Assembly (NCBI GenBank): GCA_009780185.1
Contig: WRAN01000012.1
Span: 24,458 to 88,457 of the forward strand
Source: Defluviitaleaceae bacterium
GTDB taxonomy: Bacteria; Bacillota; Clostridia; Lachnospirales; WQUN01
Reading direction: 5' to 3'
Length of the DNA stretch: 64,000 nucleotides
The notes below the pieces were generated by a model, which saw only the letters and a program-made list of their open reading frames with translations, did not search any database and was not told the origin of the DNA. Below, in pieces: positions 16,020 through 27,600 of this stretch (its first letter is position 1; the number at the start of each line of letters is the position of its first letter). A program made the position numbers and the translations under genes.

Positions 16020-16688
16020 CTATTTATCACCCTCATGGGCTACTGCTGCCCCCTCAATCTTAGTCGACTTCTTAGCCTTCCTCCAAGCCACTAACTGCCG
16101 CACATAGTAAATAATATTAGAAGAAATAGTCAAACAAGCAATAATTACAGCAATAGCGTTTCCAAAATACGCGTGATTGATAATGTTAAATGCCCTATTA
16201 GCCACAAAACTTACACGCATCAAGTCAGTACCGGTTATTACATTGCCAACGATAAGCCCGATAAGGGTTAGGCATATCGCCCATTCAACCCAAACACCTG
16301 AAACGTCCACCTGAATAACATGTACAAGTATAACTGTTGACGCAACGGTAGCGGTAATAAACACTGCCCCAAAGAAATACCAGACCCAGCGCGCAACAGC
16401 CCTATTTTTAAGCACACGCCATTCAAGATAACAAAATACATAATTTCTTATGGATGCCAGCATAAACAGTACCGTCAACGTCCAGTTACTAAGGAAAGCG
16501 GCGGACACAGCAAGGAATGTAGTCCCTAGCCCCAAAAGCAACATCATCTTTAACTTGTCTTTTATCTGGAAAGACCAAAACATAACGATAAGAGACAAAA
16601 ACGCAAAGAACTGACTTACCCACCATACAGGTTGATAGATATGGTGATTAACAATTTCATTAAACGCTGTAGTAAAAAACTCTGCCAT
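16020..16688 (-). CDS. YgjV-type integral membrane protein
   Basis: 222 residues from ATG 16688, with GGAG 9 bases upstream; an in-frame TTG at 16703 would add five residues. About six or seven hydrophobic segments. The pattern V-S-Q-F-F-A-F-L-S-L-I-V-M-F-W-S-F-Q-I-K followed by K-L-K-M-M-L-L-L and by S-I-R-N-Y-V-F resembles the YgjV family (PF10688), inner-membrane proteins of unknown function. The C terminus is cytoplasmic and Lys-rich. It stands alone upstream of a MITE-like fragment and opposite no gene. The assignment is by pattern and should be treated as tentative. Confidence 0.55.
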   Translation of the reverse strand: MAEFFTTAFNEIVNHHIYQPVWWVSQFFAFLSLIVMFWSFQIKDKLKMMLLLGLGTTFLAVSAAFLSNWTLTVLFMLASIRNYVFCYLEWRVLKNRAVARWVWYFFGAVFITATVASTVILVHVIQVDVSGVWVEWAICLTLIGLIVGNVITGTDLMRVSFVANRAFNIINHAYFGNAIAVIIACLTISSNIIYYVRQLVAWRKAKKSTKIEGAAVAHEGDK

Positions 16689-16736
16689 AATTATACGCTC
16701 CAACTATGATTTATTTTTATTTATCAAACTACACAT

Positions 16737-16787
16737 TATACCGATTCCAATTAAAATCCTATCTGCCTATCGCGGCAAAATCGGTAT
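16737..16787. repeat. Truncated palindromic element, 44 bases identical to the element at 49515
   Basis: TATACCGATTCC... through GCGGCAAAA (16737-16780) is identical to the reverse complement of 49584-49627, then the sequence jumps to TCGGTATT, the opposite terminal end. It looks like an internal-deletion derivative of the same MITE-like element, lying between ridA and the YgjV-type gene. Confidence 0.85.
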
Positions 16788-16807
16788 TAGCACATCGCTA
16801 CAGGATT

Positions 16808-17188
16808 CTACTCAACACATACTGCATCTATCTCAACAGCAGCACCCCTGGGCAGAGCACATACCTGGTAGCAAATCCTAGCAGGTGGGCTACCTGAAAA
16901 ATAACTTCCATACACTTCATTCATTGCCGCAAAATCTGCCATATCTGTAAGTAAGATGGTAGCCTTTAGTACATTTTCAAGGCTGCTTCCGGCGGCTTCA
17001 ATGATTGCTTTAAGATTATTCATCACAAGCCTAGTCTGCGCCTTTATATCTCCTTGCTCCATTTCCCCTGTTTCCGGGCACATAGGCAGCTGCCCAGATA
17101 CATACAGCACGCCGCCGTGGACCTTGGCTTGGGAGTATGGGCCAATGGCAGCAGGGGCGTTCTTGGTTGCTACGGTTGTTACGCTCAT
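16808..17188 (-). CDS. ridA: RidA family reactive intermediate deaminase
   Basis: 126 residues, normal length. RidA hydrolyses reactive enamine/imine intermediates released by PLP-dependent dehydratases, sparing other enzymes. Family motifs: A-P-A-A-I-G-P-Y-S-Q-A, Y-V-S-G-Q-L-P, and P-A-R-I-C-Y-Q-V with Arg104 at the position of the catalytic Arg105 of E. coli RidA, then E-I-D-A-V. AGGAG precedes the ATG. No threonine dehydratase gene is nearby. Confidence 0.94.
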   Translation of the reverse strand: MSVTTVATKNAPAAIGPYSQAKVHGGVLYVSGQLPMCPETGEMEQGDIKAQTRLVMNNLKAIIEAAGSSLENVLKATILLTDMADFAAMNEVYGSYFSGSPPARICYQVCALPRGAAVEIDAVCVE

Positions 17189-17230
17189 ATATTCATCTCC
17201 TCAGTATTGTTGAAGGTATAGTATCATAAG

Positions 17231-18235
17231 TTATACCCCTTTATAAACCCCAATTATTAAGTCACGATGAGTTGCCTGGTCTAGCCTGTGGGCAAAATCT
17301 GTTTCCACTACTGTAAGCCCATGTTTTTCAAATAATTCTTCCATCTGCTTCCGGCCAATCAAGAATAAATTCCACGCCAGCACCATTACACCACCAAATT
17401 TTAGCACCTTAATCCATCCTGGCATAGCCTCTTGTAAAAGCCCCATTGCGTTGCGGGTAAGCCCCGCTTCTTGGGGCTTTGTCTTTGCCCCATGCAAAAC
17501 CCCATAAGGCAAATCTGCAAGTACTGCATTAAAGAAATTTTTCTTGTAAAAATACCCTACATGGCGGGTATCCCCGGCAATCATTTCATATAGGCATATG
17601 TTTTTATCCTTTTGCTCCTCTTTGCTTCTAGCCATCTCAACTTGGTAGCGAACAGCTGAAAATTTCTTTCCAGAGACATCAATACCACCTGTTTTTTCTG
17701 TATGGCTACTGTGTTTGTATCTGGCCAGTTCAAGATACTTCTTTATATATGTGAATGATTCATAAGCGGGCTTTGGTTCAATTTCCACGCCATACACATC
17801 CATACCGCGTACTAATCCTTCATATAGAGTTGTACCTTTTCCGGCCATTGGGTCCAATAGTTTGATTTTCTCGTCTGGGCAATAAGCTAAGGCCAAGTTA
17901 AGCATCAACCTGGTGAAAAGCTCATTAGTCTTTCCAGAATATTTAAGTATCGCGCTGATATCCTCGTCTATATAATAATCGGTATCCTTTATAACAGGCG
18001 CAAGCAGCCTGCCCTGCAATTCAAATATCGCATGTGTAAATGATAAACGAGACAACATACGAATATCTAGCTCTTTACAATCAAACAAAATATAAGGCAC
18101 ACCACCGATATCCTCTTCCCGGATATTCCTCCACGACCCACCCATAAAGGCCAGCTCACGGGCAGCAATACCTCCTGATTCATTTAAATACACCCGCTTA
18201 TGCCTAGGGCTTTGCATTATTCCATATGTTGTCAT
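17231..18235 (-). CDS. Trm11/TRMG10-like SAM-dependent RNA methyltransferase
   Basis: 334 residues. A class I methyltransferase core begins near residue 122: motif I L-L-D-P-M-A-G-K-G-T-T-L, motif II V-E-I-E-P-K, and a motif IV A-D-L-P-Y-G, the D-x-P-Y-G form of tRNA m2G10-type enzymes. The first 110 residues contain no evident THUMP domain. Substrate is not known; tRNA guanine N2-methylation is plausible from motif IV but the family also has other members. An insertion rich in Lys/Glu (about 172-215) splits the domain. It lies upstream of, and divergent from, the DtxR-type gene. Confidence 0.7.
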   Translation of the reverse strand: MTTYGIMQSPRHKRVYLNESGGIAARELAFMGGSWRNIREEDIGGVPYILFDCKELDIRMLSRLSFTHAIFELQGRLLAPVIKDTDYYIDEDISAILKYSGKTNELFTRLMLNLALAYCPDEKIKLLDPMAGKGTTLYEGLVRGMDVYGVEIEPKPAYESFTYIKKYLELARYKHSSHTEKTGGIDVSGKKFSAVRYQVEMARSKEEQKDKNICLYEMIAGDTRHVGYFYKKNFFNAVLADLPYGVLHGAKTKPQEAGLTRNAMGLLQEAMPGWIKVLKFGGVMVLAWNLFLIGRKQMEELFEKHGLTVVETDFAHRLDQATHRDLIIGVYKGV

Positions 18236-18295
18236 ATACTTCTCTCCTTAATATCTCTTTGATTCTATTATAATACATGAAAGGGTGGCCAGGCC

Positions 18296-18667
18296 ATGAA
18301 AATCCAAGCCTCAGCAGAAGATTATCTCGAATCCATTCTTGTACTCACACAAAAAAAGGGCCGTGTCCGCTCTGTAGACATAGCCCAGCACATGGGCTTT
18401 TCTAAACCCACAGTAAGTATAATAATGAAGCAGTTTAAAGAAAACGGCTATATAGAAATCGCCTCAGACCGCACAATAACCCTAACAGAAAAGGGTGCCG
18501 CCATAGCCGCCAAAACCTATGAGTACCATATGCTTTTTGCTAACTTCCTGATGGACATAGGTGTAGACGAAGAAACCGCCTACGCTGATGCATGCAAAAT
18601 AGAGCACAGCATATCCGAAACCAGTTTCGAAAAGTTTAAAGAATTTTATAAGGGCTATAAACCCTAG
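18296..18667 (+). CDS. DtxR/MntR-family metal-dependent repressor
   Basis: 123 residues: an N-terminal winged helix (D-I-A-Q-H-M-G-F-S-K-P-T-V-S) and a dimerisation/metal domain, without the C-terminal SH3-like domain. Against B. subtilis MntR the metal ligands align as D9, E12, H78, C100, E103, H104. The Cys where MntR has Glu99 is the iron-type (DtxR/IdeR) choice, while D9 is the MntR type, so the metal (Fe, Mn or Zn) cannot be told. Such proteins repress metal uptake genes when metal is bound; the znu cluster 8 kb upstream is one possible target, without direct evidence. The 3' end overlaps the convergent gene by 4 bp. Confidence 0.88.
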   Translation: MKIQASAEDYLESILVLTQKKGRVRSVDIAQHMGFSKPTVSIIMKQFKENGYIEIASDRTITLTEKGAAIAAKTYEYHMLFANFLMDIGVDEETAYADACKIEHSISETSFEKFKEFYKGYKP

Positions 18668-19185
18668 GGCAACCTGGAGTTTATGGCCTCTTTTATTTCT
18701 TGTGGGTTTTCCGGATAGATATTGATATCAAACTCCGCGCCTAAAATCCCTACAAGCAAAGCCCCCTGCTTTGCCTCCACAGATTTTATCTGACTATACA
18801 TCAAAGAAAATGGTCGCAAATCCGACGTATTTATCCCAATCCCGGGGGGGACTCCCGTCCCGGCAATGCCCTCATTGTACACATTAATCTCTGTTTTTGC
18901 CATCCGCAAAACTACCAGTAACGCAGCACCAACCAAGGCAACGGCTACTACCACGCCAATAGCAATAAACACATAAAACCAAAATGTCCTGCCAAAACCT
19001 TGAAACCCCAAAAGCCCTGCCACCCCAACAGGCCGATATCCAAACCGGCTGGCAAGAAAATACCCCAGCCCAATAGGCACCACCATAAGCGCCAGCAGAA
19101 TCATATAAAAATTCACGGACTTTACCAGATGCCTGCCGCTACCCGACGCAACGAGACTACCAAATGCGTTATTATCCTCGGTCAT
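18664..19185 (-). CDS. Membrane protein with PH-like domain
   Basis: 173 residues, two hydrophobic segments (about 25-45 and 70-95, V-F-I-A-I-G-V-V-V-A-V-A-L-V-G-A-A-L-L) followed by a soluble domain with T-E-I-N-V-Y-N-E-G-I-A-G-T-G and Y-S-Q-I-K-S-V, the strand pattern of bacterial PH (bPH) domains. Function unknown. Similar in build to the 265-residue protein at 58541-59338. A GAGAGGG site precedes the ATG. Confidence 0.6.
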   Translation of the reverse strand: MTEDNNAFGSLVASGSGRHLVKSVNFYMILLALMVVPIGLGYFLASRFGYRPVGVAGLLGFQGFGRTFWFYVFIAIGVVVAVALVGAALLVVLRMAKTEINVYNEGIAGTGVPPGIGINTSDLRPFSLMYSQIKSVEAKQGALLVGILGAEFDINIYPENPQEIKEAINSRLP

Positions 19186-19299
19186 TTGTACCCTCTCCCC
19201 TACTCCCCCGCATTTCTACAAGGAATGTACCATATAAGCCATTACAAGCAAAGCCTTTTATGATATATTCTTTCCATAACAATAAAGATGGAGGCCCGT

Positions 19300-21048
19300 A
19301 TGCGTAAAACAAAAATCCTAGCCACATTAGGCCCAGCAATAAAAGATTTAGCAACAATGAAAAAAATGATTGAAAACGGAATGGATGCCGCAAGAGTAAA
19401 CTTTTCTCACGGTACTACTGAAAGCCGCACAAAGATAATCAACATGCTAAAAAAAGCCCGCAAAGAAATGGATAAACCTATCCCCCTAGTGCTAGACACC
19501 AAAGGCCCTGAAATCCGTGTCAAAACCTTTGAGCAAGATAAAATCTACCTGGAGCAAGGCGCGGAGTTTACCTTAACCACCCGGGATGTGCCAGGTACCC
19601 AAGATATTGTATCCGTAACCTATGAAGACCTGCCAAAAGACTTACAGGTAGGCAGCCGCGTTCTTATAGACGACGGCCTATTAGAGTTAAAAGTAACCAG
19701 TCTAACCAAAACCGATGTCAAATGCGTTCTTATAAACTCCGGGTTCATATCCTCTCGCAAAGGGGTAAACATCCCCGATGTATTTGTAAACCTGCCATCC
19801 CTTACAGAACAAGATATAGAAGATATAAAGTTTGGCATAAAAATGGAGTTCGATTTTATAGCTGCATCCTTTGTGCGCACCGCCGCAGATATCCTTAACA
19901 TAAAGAAAGTACTGGAAGACAACGGCGGCAGTCATATCCATATCATAGCTAAAATAGAATCCCGTGAAGGGGTAGACAATATAGACAGCATACTAGAGGT
20001 AGCCGATGGCATAATGGTGGCCCGAGGTGACCTGGGTGTAGAAATCCCGCCGGAAGAAGTGCCCATGGTACAAAAAAACCTAATCCGCAGCTGTAACCAA
20101 ATAGGCAAGCCTGTAATCACAGCCACCCATATGCTAGAAAGCATGATATCAAACCCGCGCCCCACCCGCGCAGAAGCCAACGATGTAGCCAACGCAATAT
20201 TCGACGGCACAGATATAATTATGCTATCTGGCGAAACCGCAAGCGGCCAATACCCGGTAGAAAGCATTGCCATGATGGCCCGCATAGCCACAGAAGTAGA
20301 AGGCAATATAGATTACAGTCACATCTTACACAGCAATTTCAAACGCAATATCACCAACGCAATGTCTGTTGCCGCAGTAACGACGGCAGAAGAATTGGGA
20401 GCCGCCTGCATAGTCCCAATAACAGACTCCGGCTTTGCATCCAGAATGGTATCCCGCTGCCGCCCATCTTGCCCAATCTTGTCCATCACCTCAGACGCCT
20501 GTGTATGCCGCCAGTTAAATCTAAGCTGGGGCTGTATGCCGGTACTAAGCACCGCCCCAATAATAGGCGACAGCGAAGTATTTGATATAGCGGAAGAACT
20601 GGCAATGAAAACAAAGTTGGCCAAAGCAGGGGAAACCATCGTATCCGTAGCCGGGGTTCCGGTAGGAATAGCAGGTACAACCAACACAATGAAGGTGCGT
20701 ACTGTAGGCAATGTATTGGCCCAAGGTAAAGGCAATAAACGAGGAGTAATACAAGGCATAACGAGGGTATTTAAATCCACAGAAGTAAACGAGCGCCCCT
20801 TTTTCGAGCAAGGGGACATAATCATATGTACTAAAACCAACGATAAAATGATGGAATATATCAAAAAAGCCGCAGCCATAGTAATAGGCTCATGGGAGCA
20901 TATGGACACAAGCCACGCGGAAACCGTGGCAAAAGCATTGGATATCCCGCTGTTAAAAGTAGATGTGCGAGCAGTAGATTTTGTAGCTCCCGGGCTTGCT
21001 GTGACGGTAGATACTGATGAAGGCCTGCTAATTAACGGATATAAGTAA
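19300..21048 (+). CDS. pyk: Pyruvate kinase with C-terminal PEP-utiliser-like extension
   Basis: 582 residues from ATG 19300, which has GGAGG 5 bases upstream; an in-frame ATG at 19288 overlaps that site. The enzyme makes pyruvate and ATP from PEP and ADP, the last glycolytic step. Motifs: T-L-G-P-A near the N terminus, N-F-S-H-G, D-T-K-G-P-E-I-R, I-A-K-I-E-S-R-E-G, M-V-A-R-G-D-L-G-V-E-I and T-A-T-H-M-L-E-S-M. The last 100 residues are the extra domain found in Bacillus-type enzymes, here with a degenerate T-S-H-A-E in place of the usual T-S-H-A-A. Monocistronic, with its own terminator. Confidence 0.96.
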   Translation: MRKTKILATLGPAIKDLATMKKMIENGMDAARVNFSHGTTESRTKIINMLKKARKEMDKPIPLVLDTKGPEIRVKTFEQDKIYLEQGAEFTLTTRDVPGTQDIVSVTYEDLPKDLQVGSRVLIDDGLLELKVTSLTKTDVKCVLINSGFISSRKGVNIPDVFVNLPSLTEQDIEDIKFGIKMEFDFIAASFVRTAADILNIKKVLEDNGGSHIHIIAKIESREGVDNIDSILEVADGIMVARGDLGVEIPPEEVPMVQKNLIRSCNQIGKPVITATHMLESMISNPRPTRAEANDVANAIFDGTDIIMLSGETASGQYPVESIAMMARIATEVEGNIDYSHILHSNFKRNITNAMSVAAVTTAEELGAACIVPITDSGFASRMVSRCRPSCPILSITSDACVCRQLNLSWGCMPVLSTAPIIGDSEVFDIAEELAMKTKLAKAGETIVSVAGVPVGIAGTTNTMKVRTVGNVLAQGKGNKRGVIQGITRVFKSTEVNERPFFEQGDIIICTKTNDKMMEYIKKAAAIVIGSWEHMDTSHAETVAKALDIPLLKVDVRAVDFVAPGLAVTVDTDEGLLINGYK

Positions 21049-21095
21049 ACGAGACTTGCAAAAGAGCTCTAGGAATAACAAATAATGAGACAGAG

Positions 21096-21142
21096 ATCAC
21101 CTGCTTATAAGATTTTTTACATCTTTTAAGTAGGTGATTTTT
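21096..21142 (+). terminator. pyk terminator
   Basis: An 18-base arm (ATCACCTGCTTATAAGAT) pairs with 21121-21138 with two mismatches and is followed by TTTTTC. Confidence 0.85.
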
Positions 21143-21376
21143 CATTTGGCTACCATTTATTTCCCGCGCTATTTGTTATCAAATCAGACAATCCAAGTCA
21201 TGCAAATATGGATATTTAACCCATACATGCAGGGCTTTTTTATTTAACCCCAACTTGAAAAACTATGAAATATCATTTTGGCCAATCGTCATTTCCCAAC
21301 GGAAACTATAGCATATTAGCTGATTTAATGACGAAAATAATATGTAAAATATTCCACCTAAAGTGTAAAATGACCA

Positions 21377-21404
21377 TTGACGCATAGATTTTACTGGTTA
21401 TAAT
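21377..21404 (+). promoter_or_regulatory. Promoter of the 2480-residue protein gene, with a long leader
   Basis: TTGACG (21377-21382), 16-bp spacer, TATAAT (21399-21404). Transcription from here gives a leader of about 240 bases. The leader has two extended Shine-Dalgarno-like GGGGGTG sequences (21512-21518 and 21562-21568) followed by very short ORFs (TTG 21522, 6 codons; TTG 21578, 16 codons). The remaining part of the 21143-21648 gap holds nothing I recognise. Confidence 0.65.
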
Positions 21405-21648
21405 GCACATATTTAACGAATCATTTTATGCCGCGCTAAAAGATGTTGGAAAAACATAGCTTTTCTTGGGCATTTCAGAAATATCTAGATATTTAAAGGC
21501 GAAATATGTAAGGGGGTGATATTGCAAAATCCTAGGAAATAAAAAAAAATGATTTTCAGAAGGGGGTGTACGGAAACTTGTTATGCTTCATCCATTTACT
21601 AATTGCTCATATGTTTGTTATCTATTGAGATAGAGAAAGGAGCCTAAC

Positions 21649-24600
21649 GTGAAGAGAAAGCAATTAACGAGACGCTTATTGAGTTTTATTGTGGCATTCA
21701 TAATGACATTTTCATCTTTAATCGCCGCATTGCCGGTGTCAGTATTTGCGCATAGTGCCGAAGAACCTCTTGGGCACTACCAAGATATAGACCTGGAGGA
21801 TGAATGGTCAGATGAAGAAAATACGGACGAAACCGAAGACGAATATAATGACGATTATCCTGACTATAACCCTGATGAAAACGACGATGAATATATCTAT
21901 GGCCCAGAGACTCCAGAAATTATGCCATTACCATTGGGATACGAAATTATGCTTTACTCATATCCGACGTTTATGGATTATGCCGTTTTCGACATGCTCG
22001 ACCTTAGAGGGATTGAGATTCGCATAAGTAATGGCATGGGGATGACAGTACTATCCTACAGTGACATCACCCCCGAAATGATTTCATGGGAGAATGAGCG
22101 CGACTTAAATTACAGGGCCGACTTTATTGCAAATCAAGCCCTTAATAAGACATACCGGACACTTATTATCACACCCGTTGAAGGGGCATATGTAACGATA
22201 GACCTGCCTGTTCAGCGCTATGCGTTCAGAGAAGGTGTTATGTTTGTCATCCACCTTGCGCCGGGCAACCCGGTTAATGGTGGTATTGGAGAAATTCGCC
22301 GCAATCCCGCAACCACCGGGGACGCAGCGGTACAACACCATGTGTTCGGCAATATAACCACCCCAACTTTACTTGGAGAAGACGGCAAGCTTCTTCCAGG
22401 CGTTGATGCCAACGCTGTTTTTGAAATTGTCCACAACCGTGGCAATCAAGTGGGTTACGGAATTCGCTCTGTTTCCCGCAATACAATGATTGACACTTCT
22501 TGGGATAATCCTGGCTGGGCTTCTTGGGTCTGGGCAGACACTGGGCGCAGCCAAGGGCCAGAAACCATTAACAACGCTTTCATCTGGCGCATCATCCGCC
22601 TTCCCAACGGATTTTATTCCATTCAGTATGTAGATCGTGACGACCGGGTAGAGCAGTTTGAGGGCCCGCGTACCATGAGCGCTAATGCTATTGCGCCTAG
22701 CCTTGAGCCAGGGACCAATACCACAAGCAGAGTTCATGTAAATCGCGTTAATCTCAGCAACCCAAGCTGGTGGCAAAATCCCAACCTATGGTTCACTCTT
22801 GTTATGGGCGAGCCTTATGACGTGGAAGCAGAGGTTATCTCTATCGGAGACATTGAACTGACTGACGGCGACCTTTATGTCGGCAGTGTGCTTACCGCCG
22901 GAGCAGTCACTTTCAATATCCCCGGCAACCCCGTTACCAATATCAATTGGCAATGGTACCGCGGCGAATCAGAATATGGACCATGGACAGCAATCGATGG
23001 GGCAACTGCCAACAATTATGCCTTGTCAAATGCGGATGATAGCAAGTGGATTAGAGCTGGCGTTCATCCAGGCGGATATATAATTGGCGCATCTGCTTTC
23101 AGCAATCCTGTAGGGCCTGTCGGCAGCCCTGAGTTTGTACTTCATTCCGCTGATATATTAAGTATTCGCATGATTGAAATGGGTTGGATTGACATACGGT
23201 GGAGAAATCGCATGGCGTTTGACACCACGATAAGCCACGAACAAAACGCGATTAGAAGACCTGAAAACTTCCGCCTTACAATCGATGGCGTAGAAGTGGG
23301 CATAGAAATTGCCATGTACTACGAGTTCCCAATTGCCAACCCACACACTTTTATGAGCAGTATCAGGGTAGAAAATTGGCAATACTGGTGGGATAAATTT
23401 GAGATTAATCAAATCAACCACCCAAACAGCAGTACTCCGCTTTTCTATGACTGGCTTAACTACGATATCAACAATGACCCACTTGGAATCTTTGAGTGGT
23501 GCGACATAGACGGGATGTTCACATTCACAGGGAAAGCCGTTCCGTTTGACGTACAATTGCAAGTACTTGCGCCATTACCACGACACGCAAGCGCAGGCGG
23601 CGGGACAATTACGACAATGGATGTAGTCTATGACGTTCTGTATATACCGTACTATCAATTTATCGCTCCTATATACAGCTCTGTTTCACATCCTTATTCC
23701 CCTTATTCGGATATATATATCCGTATTGCCGGGACCATGTCCAGGACAAACGCCCTTGCAAACGCTGAAAGAGCCAGAATCATGCTGGTTCATACCCTTT
23801 ACTATGACGATGTGGAATCTGACTTCCTCAACGGAATAATCACACAGTCATTGCAAAGACATGGGTTTAACAAAATCCTCACCGGCTCCGGGGAAAATGC
23901 TGTGTTTACACCGGAGTTTAGAGGCCGGACATTTGGCAGCTCACCTGCCGCCGGATATGGAGGGCGCAATAATTTCACAAACGCCGCAGGCGGAATGATG
24001 AGTGTAAACGTGTTTAACCACGAAGTAGGTCACGCAGTTGACGGTTTTGCAATTATGTATCTTGCCGATAACGCAACAGACCCAGAAATTCGCGAGTTCT
24101 TCAACGACATTAGAAGACGGCTTGCTTTCTACTTTGCTGAAATACAAGAGCAAGATTGGTTCAATCCAGGTTTTGGAGGAACTTTCCGCAATAATAGAGG
24201 TGAAATGTTTGCCGGACTCTTCGAAATTTGGTTTAACACCAGAACCCAAAACAACGCTCAGCCTACAGGCCGCTTGGCACTGCAAGGTTACCATCCGGAA
24301 TTATACCAATTGGCATCATCATTCCTAGTTTCACAAGATTTTCCACACATCCCCGGATGGAACCGCCCAGCACCTAGTACTTTCCGCGGACAGCGCACTC
24401 CTAGGGCATTTGTACCCAACAGAGGAGCGGCTCACGACCTGACAACCATCCGCTATCAATTTGGGTCTATGTGGGAAGTTGAGCCTACGGCAGTCGGGCA
24501 GCTGGGCATACCAACCGCGTTCAACTCTCCCGCTCACAGGGCACCCACACCAGGGGCGCGCCCATACAGCGGAGGACAATATTTCAAAATCCTAGACAGC

Positions 24601-27600
24601 GTACGATACCAGTGGTGGACCGGCAGTATGTACGGCACACAACTAAACACATGGTTTGATTGGTCAGCTGGTACAGCCGCACCAATGCGCGGCACCTTCA
24701 TAGTCACCCCGCATGAATTTAGAATGCCTGATGGTTCTTACAAAACCGTCTACAGCATTACTGCATCAGGCGACGATTTTGGCGCCGATGGCGGGCCTTT
24801 TGACCATAGATTTGGCAATGACCTTCATAATCTACCAGGTGTATTCGCTAACCAGGACGGCTCTGGCCGCCATTACGGAGGCAGCTCTTTTGGCATAACC
24901 AACCCAAGCTTAGTGGATGTACCCGAACCCCGTCCGGTTGTAAGAGGTATGCCACATAACCCATCAGACCCATACCAACTTTGGTACTTTGTAGGCATAC
25001 AAGGCCGATATATGCAAATAGCCAATTTGGGAATGAATCTTAGGGGCCACCAAATGGTAATATCCACCCGCGACGGTTATGCACCATGGAGCGGCGGCAC
25101 CTATTATCTCGAGCCATGGCAGATGAATCCCGAACCCGGCGCAATAATGCAGATCGTGCAAATGCGCCCGACTCCCGCTGCGGCTGGACAAAATACTCGC
25201 CTGACTCACTTTAGATACAATGTTATCCCCGGAGTCCGCTATGACTCAATAATGGAAGATGTCTGGATCGATGCAGATGAAAATGCTATTTGGATCAGAT
25301 GGACAGACATCGTAGCGACACAAGATTTATCCATAGTAAGCTATGTCAATAACTTCCGTGTTGCACAAGCCGGCAACTATATAGAGCTTATACATGGGCA
25401 TACATTAGGCAATATCACAAAGCTTTATATGGCAGAGCCTGCAACAGCAGGGCTACTGGGGGGAGCAGGACTTAACATCCAATTTACAGGCATAGCCTGG
25501 ACGATAGACAACCTACCCCTTAATAACCAAAGAACTTTCAACTTCCGCGGCGAAAACTGGCCCGCGCCTTCAGACGAATGGGATACCCTTAACGAAAGAG
25601 TAGCATATGCGCAAGGCCTTCTTAATCTCCCAACGGAAGTAAGCGCGGATGGAACAGACGTACGCGATACCACTTACTGGGTAACCCGTCTGGTAATGGA
25701 TTCTCTACTAAACGTGGTATCAACTGCTAGGGCAACTCTTCACCCAGCACTTAACGCATCCTCTGTGACAACGGCTGATATCGTAAATGCAACAGATGCC
25801 CTTAATGCTGCAATCAGCCAGTTTAGCACGGCAAGAGTGCTTGGCAACACCGAGCCTGGAGGCGGACACCCAGAACTAATTGAGGAACTTTCCGAGCTAA
25901 TGGCCTATCTTCAAGATTTGGTCGATGACACTTATGTAAGCGAAGATGGAATGGATGTACTCGCGACAGAGTTCTGGGTAACACAAGAAGTGATGGATGA
26001 TATCGAAGACGCAATGTACACAGCCGAAGGCATAGTTGCCGCCCCTCCAGAGAACGCAGCTATCATCCAAGCGGCGATAGATGACATTAACGACGCGATT
26101 GACCTCATAATGGACGAAAGCAGATGGGGACGGGAAAAAATTACTTTCCTGCCACCAGGAAGCCTTGGCGGTGTAATCGGCAATACATTTGTACGCGATT
26201 ATGACCCCAACGCCCGCTGGAGCCTCTATCATAGCATCGTCACAGAACACTTCATAATCTTCTGGGAAAACACCGGAACATGGACAAATGGCGGCCCAAG
26301 CACCGCGCAATACACCGGAGTTGACTCAACCAACACATTCCTTCCAATGGCAGAAATAGCCGAAGCCCATGACAGAATTTTCGAGTTTATCCGCGACGAT
26401 ATCGGCTGGGCTAACCCAGAAAGAGCTAACCCAAGAAGAGGTGACCCCGATAACCGTCACCGCTGGGATACCCATAGAATGATTTCCTTCATCGACTATA
26501 GAAATGCATGGCACGCCAGCGGCGGAACAACAGGCTCAGGCGATAACCGCATAGGTACCATTTGGCAAAGCTTAGTCCCATCGCGCCCATCCCGTTATTG
26601 GCCCGGCTCTACTACAACTATTGAACCGTATCGCTTCCCGACATTTGTACACGAAATAGGCCACGCTTTCCAAGCAATGAGCCGTATAGAGTATCCCACC
26701 AACGTAACCAATAACGCAGGGCCAGGCGCAGTTGGCTCTCTTGGAGAAATTCAATCCCAACACAAAGTATGGCAAATGTATCCGGGATGGTTCTACATGG
26801 AACATCACGGGCAACTGTTCATGAACAACACTCATAGGGGATTCTTGCACCAAACAGTGCAGTGGTCAGCCCCAATGTTGTTTGAGTACTGGACATACCT
26901 GCACGGATCAACAATTGCCGGACGCTTGAATCGCCAAGGCGTGCCAAGTCTCCCGCAAGATATTGTGGCAGCGTATATCCGCTACACAGGTATTACTCAA
27001 GAACAATTCAACGACGAAGTATTTGACGCCAGCAGAAGATTTGTAACATGGGATATGCCCCGTATAAGGGACGTCAACGCGCCATTCGCAAACTCCGACC
27101 AATTCGCGACCGCCCTTACCACAGACGGACGCGACGGCTGGCACAGAATTTCCGAAATGCGCGCCCCCAACAGCTACGGCTTTAACGCAATCCGTTTAGA
27201 CGTACCCGAAAGCGGAACGATTGTCAACCTGGAGTTCCAAGGCCTTGGACATCCTGACTTTGCAATAACTGCCGCAAGAAGGCAGCTTGCCGGATGGAGA
27301 TATGGCTTTGTGGCAATGACATCAGATGGCACACGCGTATATGGCCCAATGAACTCCGCCTCCTACGCAAACCCGACGGGCAGCACCAGCTTTACCATCC
27401 CTGCCAATACTGAGTACCTGTGGCTTATAGTAACAGGCGCGCCAACACAGCATTGGAATGGCGCAATCGGACACGGCACGGAAAACTGGGGTTATGAAAT
27501 AAGGTTAGAAAACGCCGCTTTCCATAACACTGTTGCCATTACCTTTGTCGGAACCGATTTCAGAATGCTTGACAATTCCATTGCCGCAGCGCAAGCCAGA

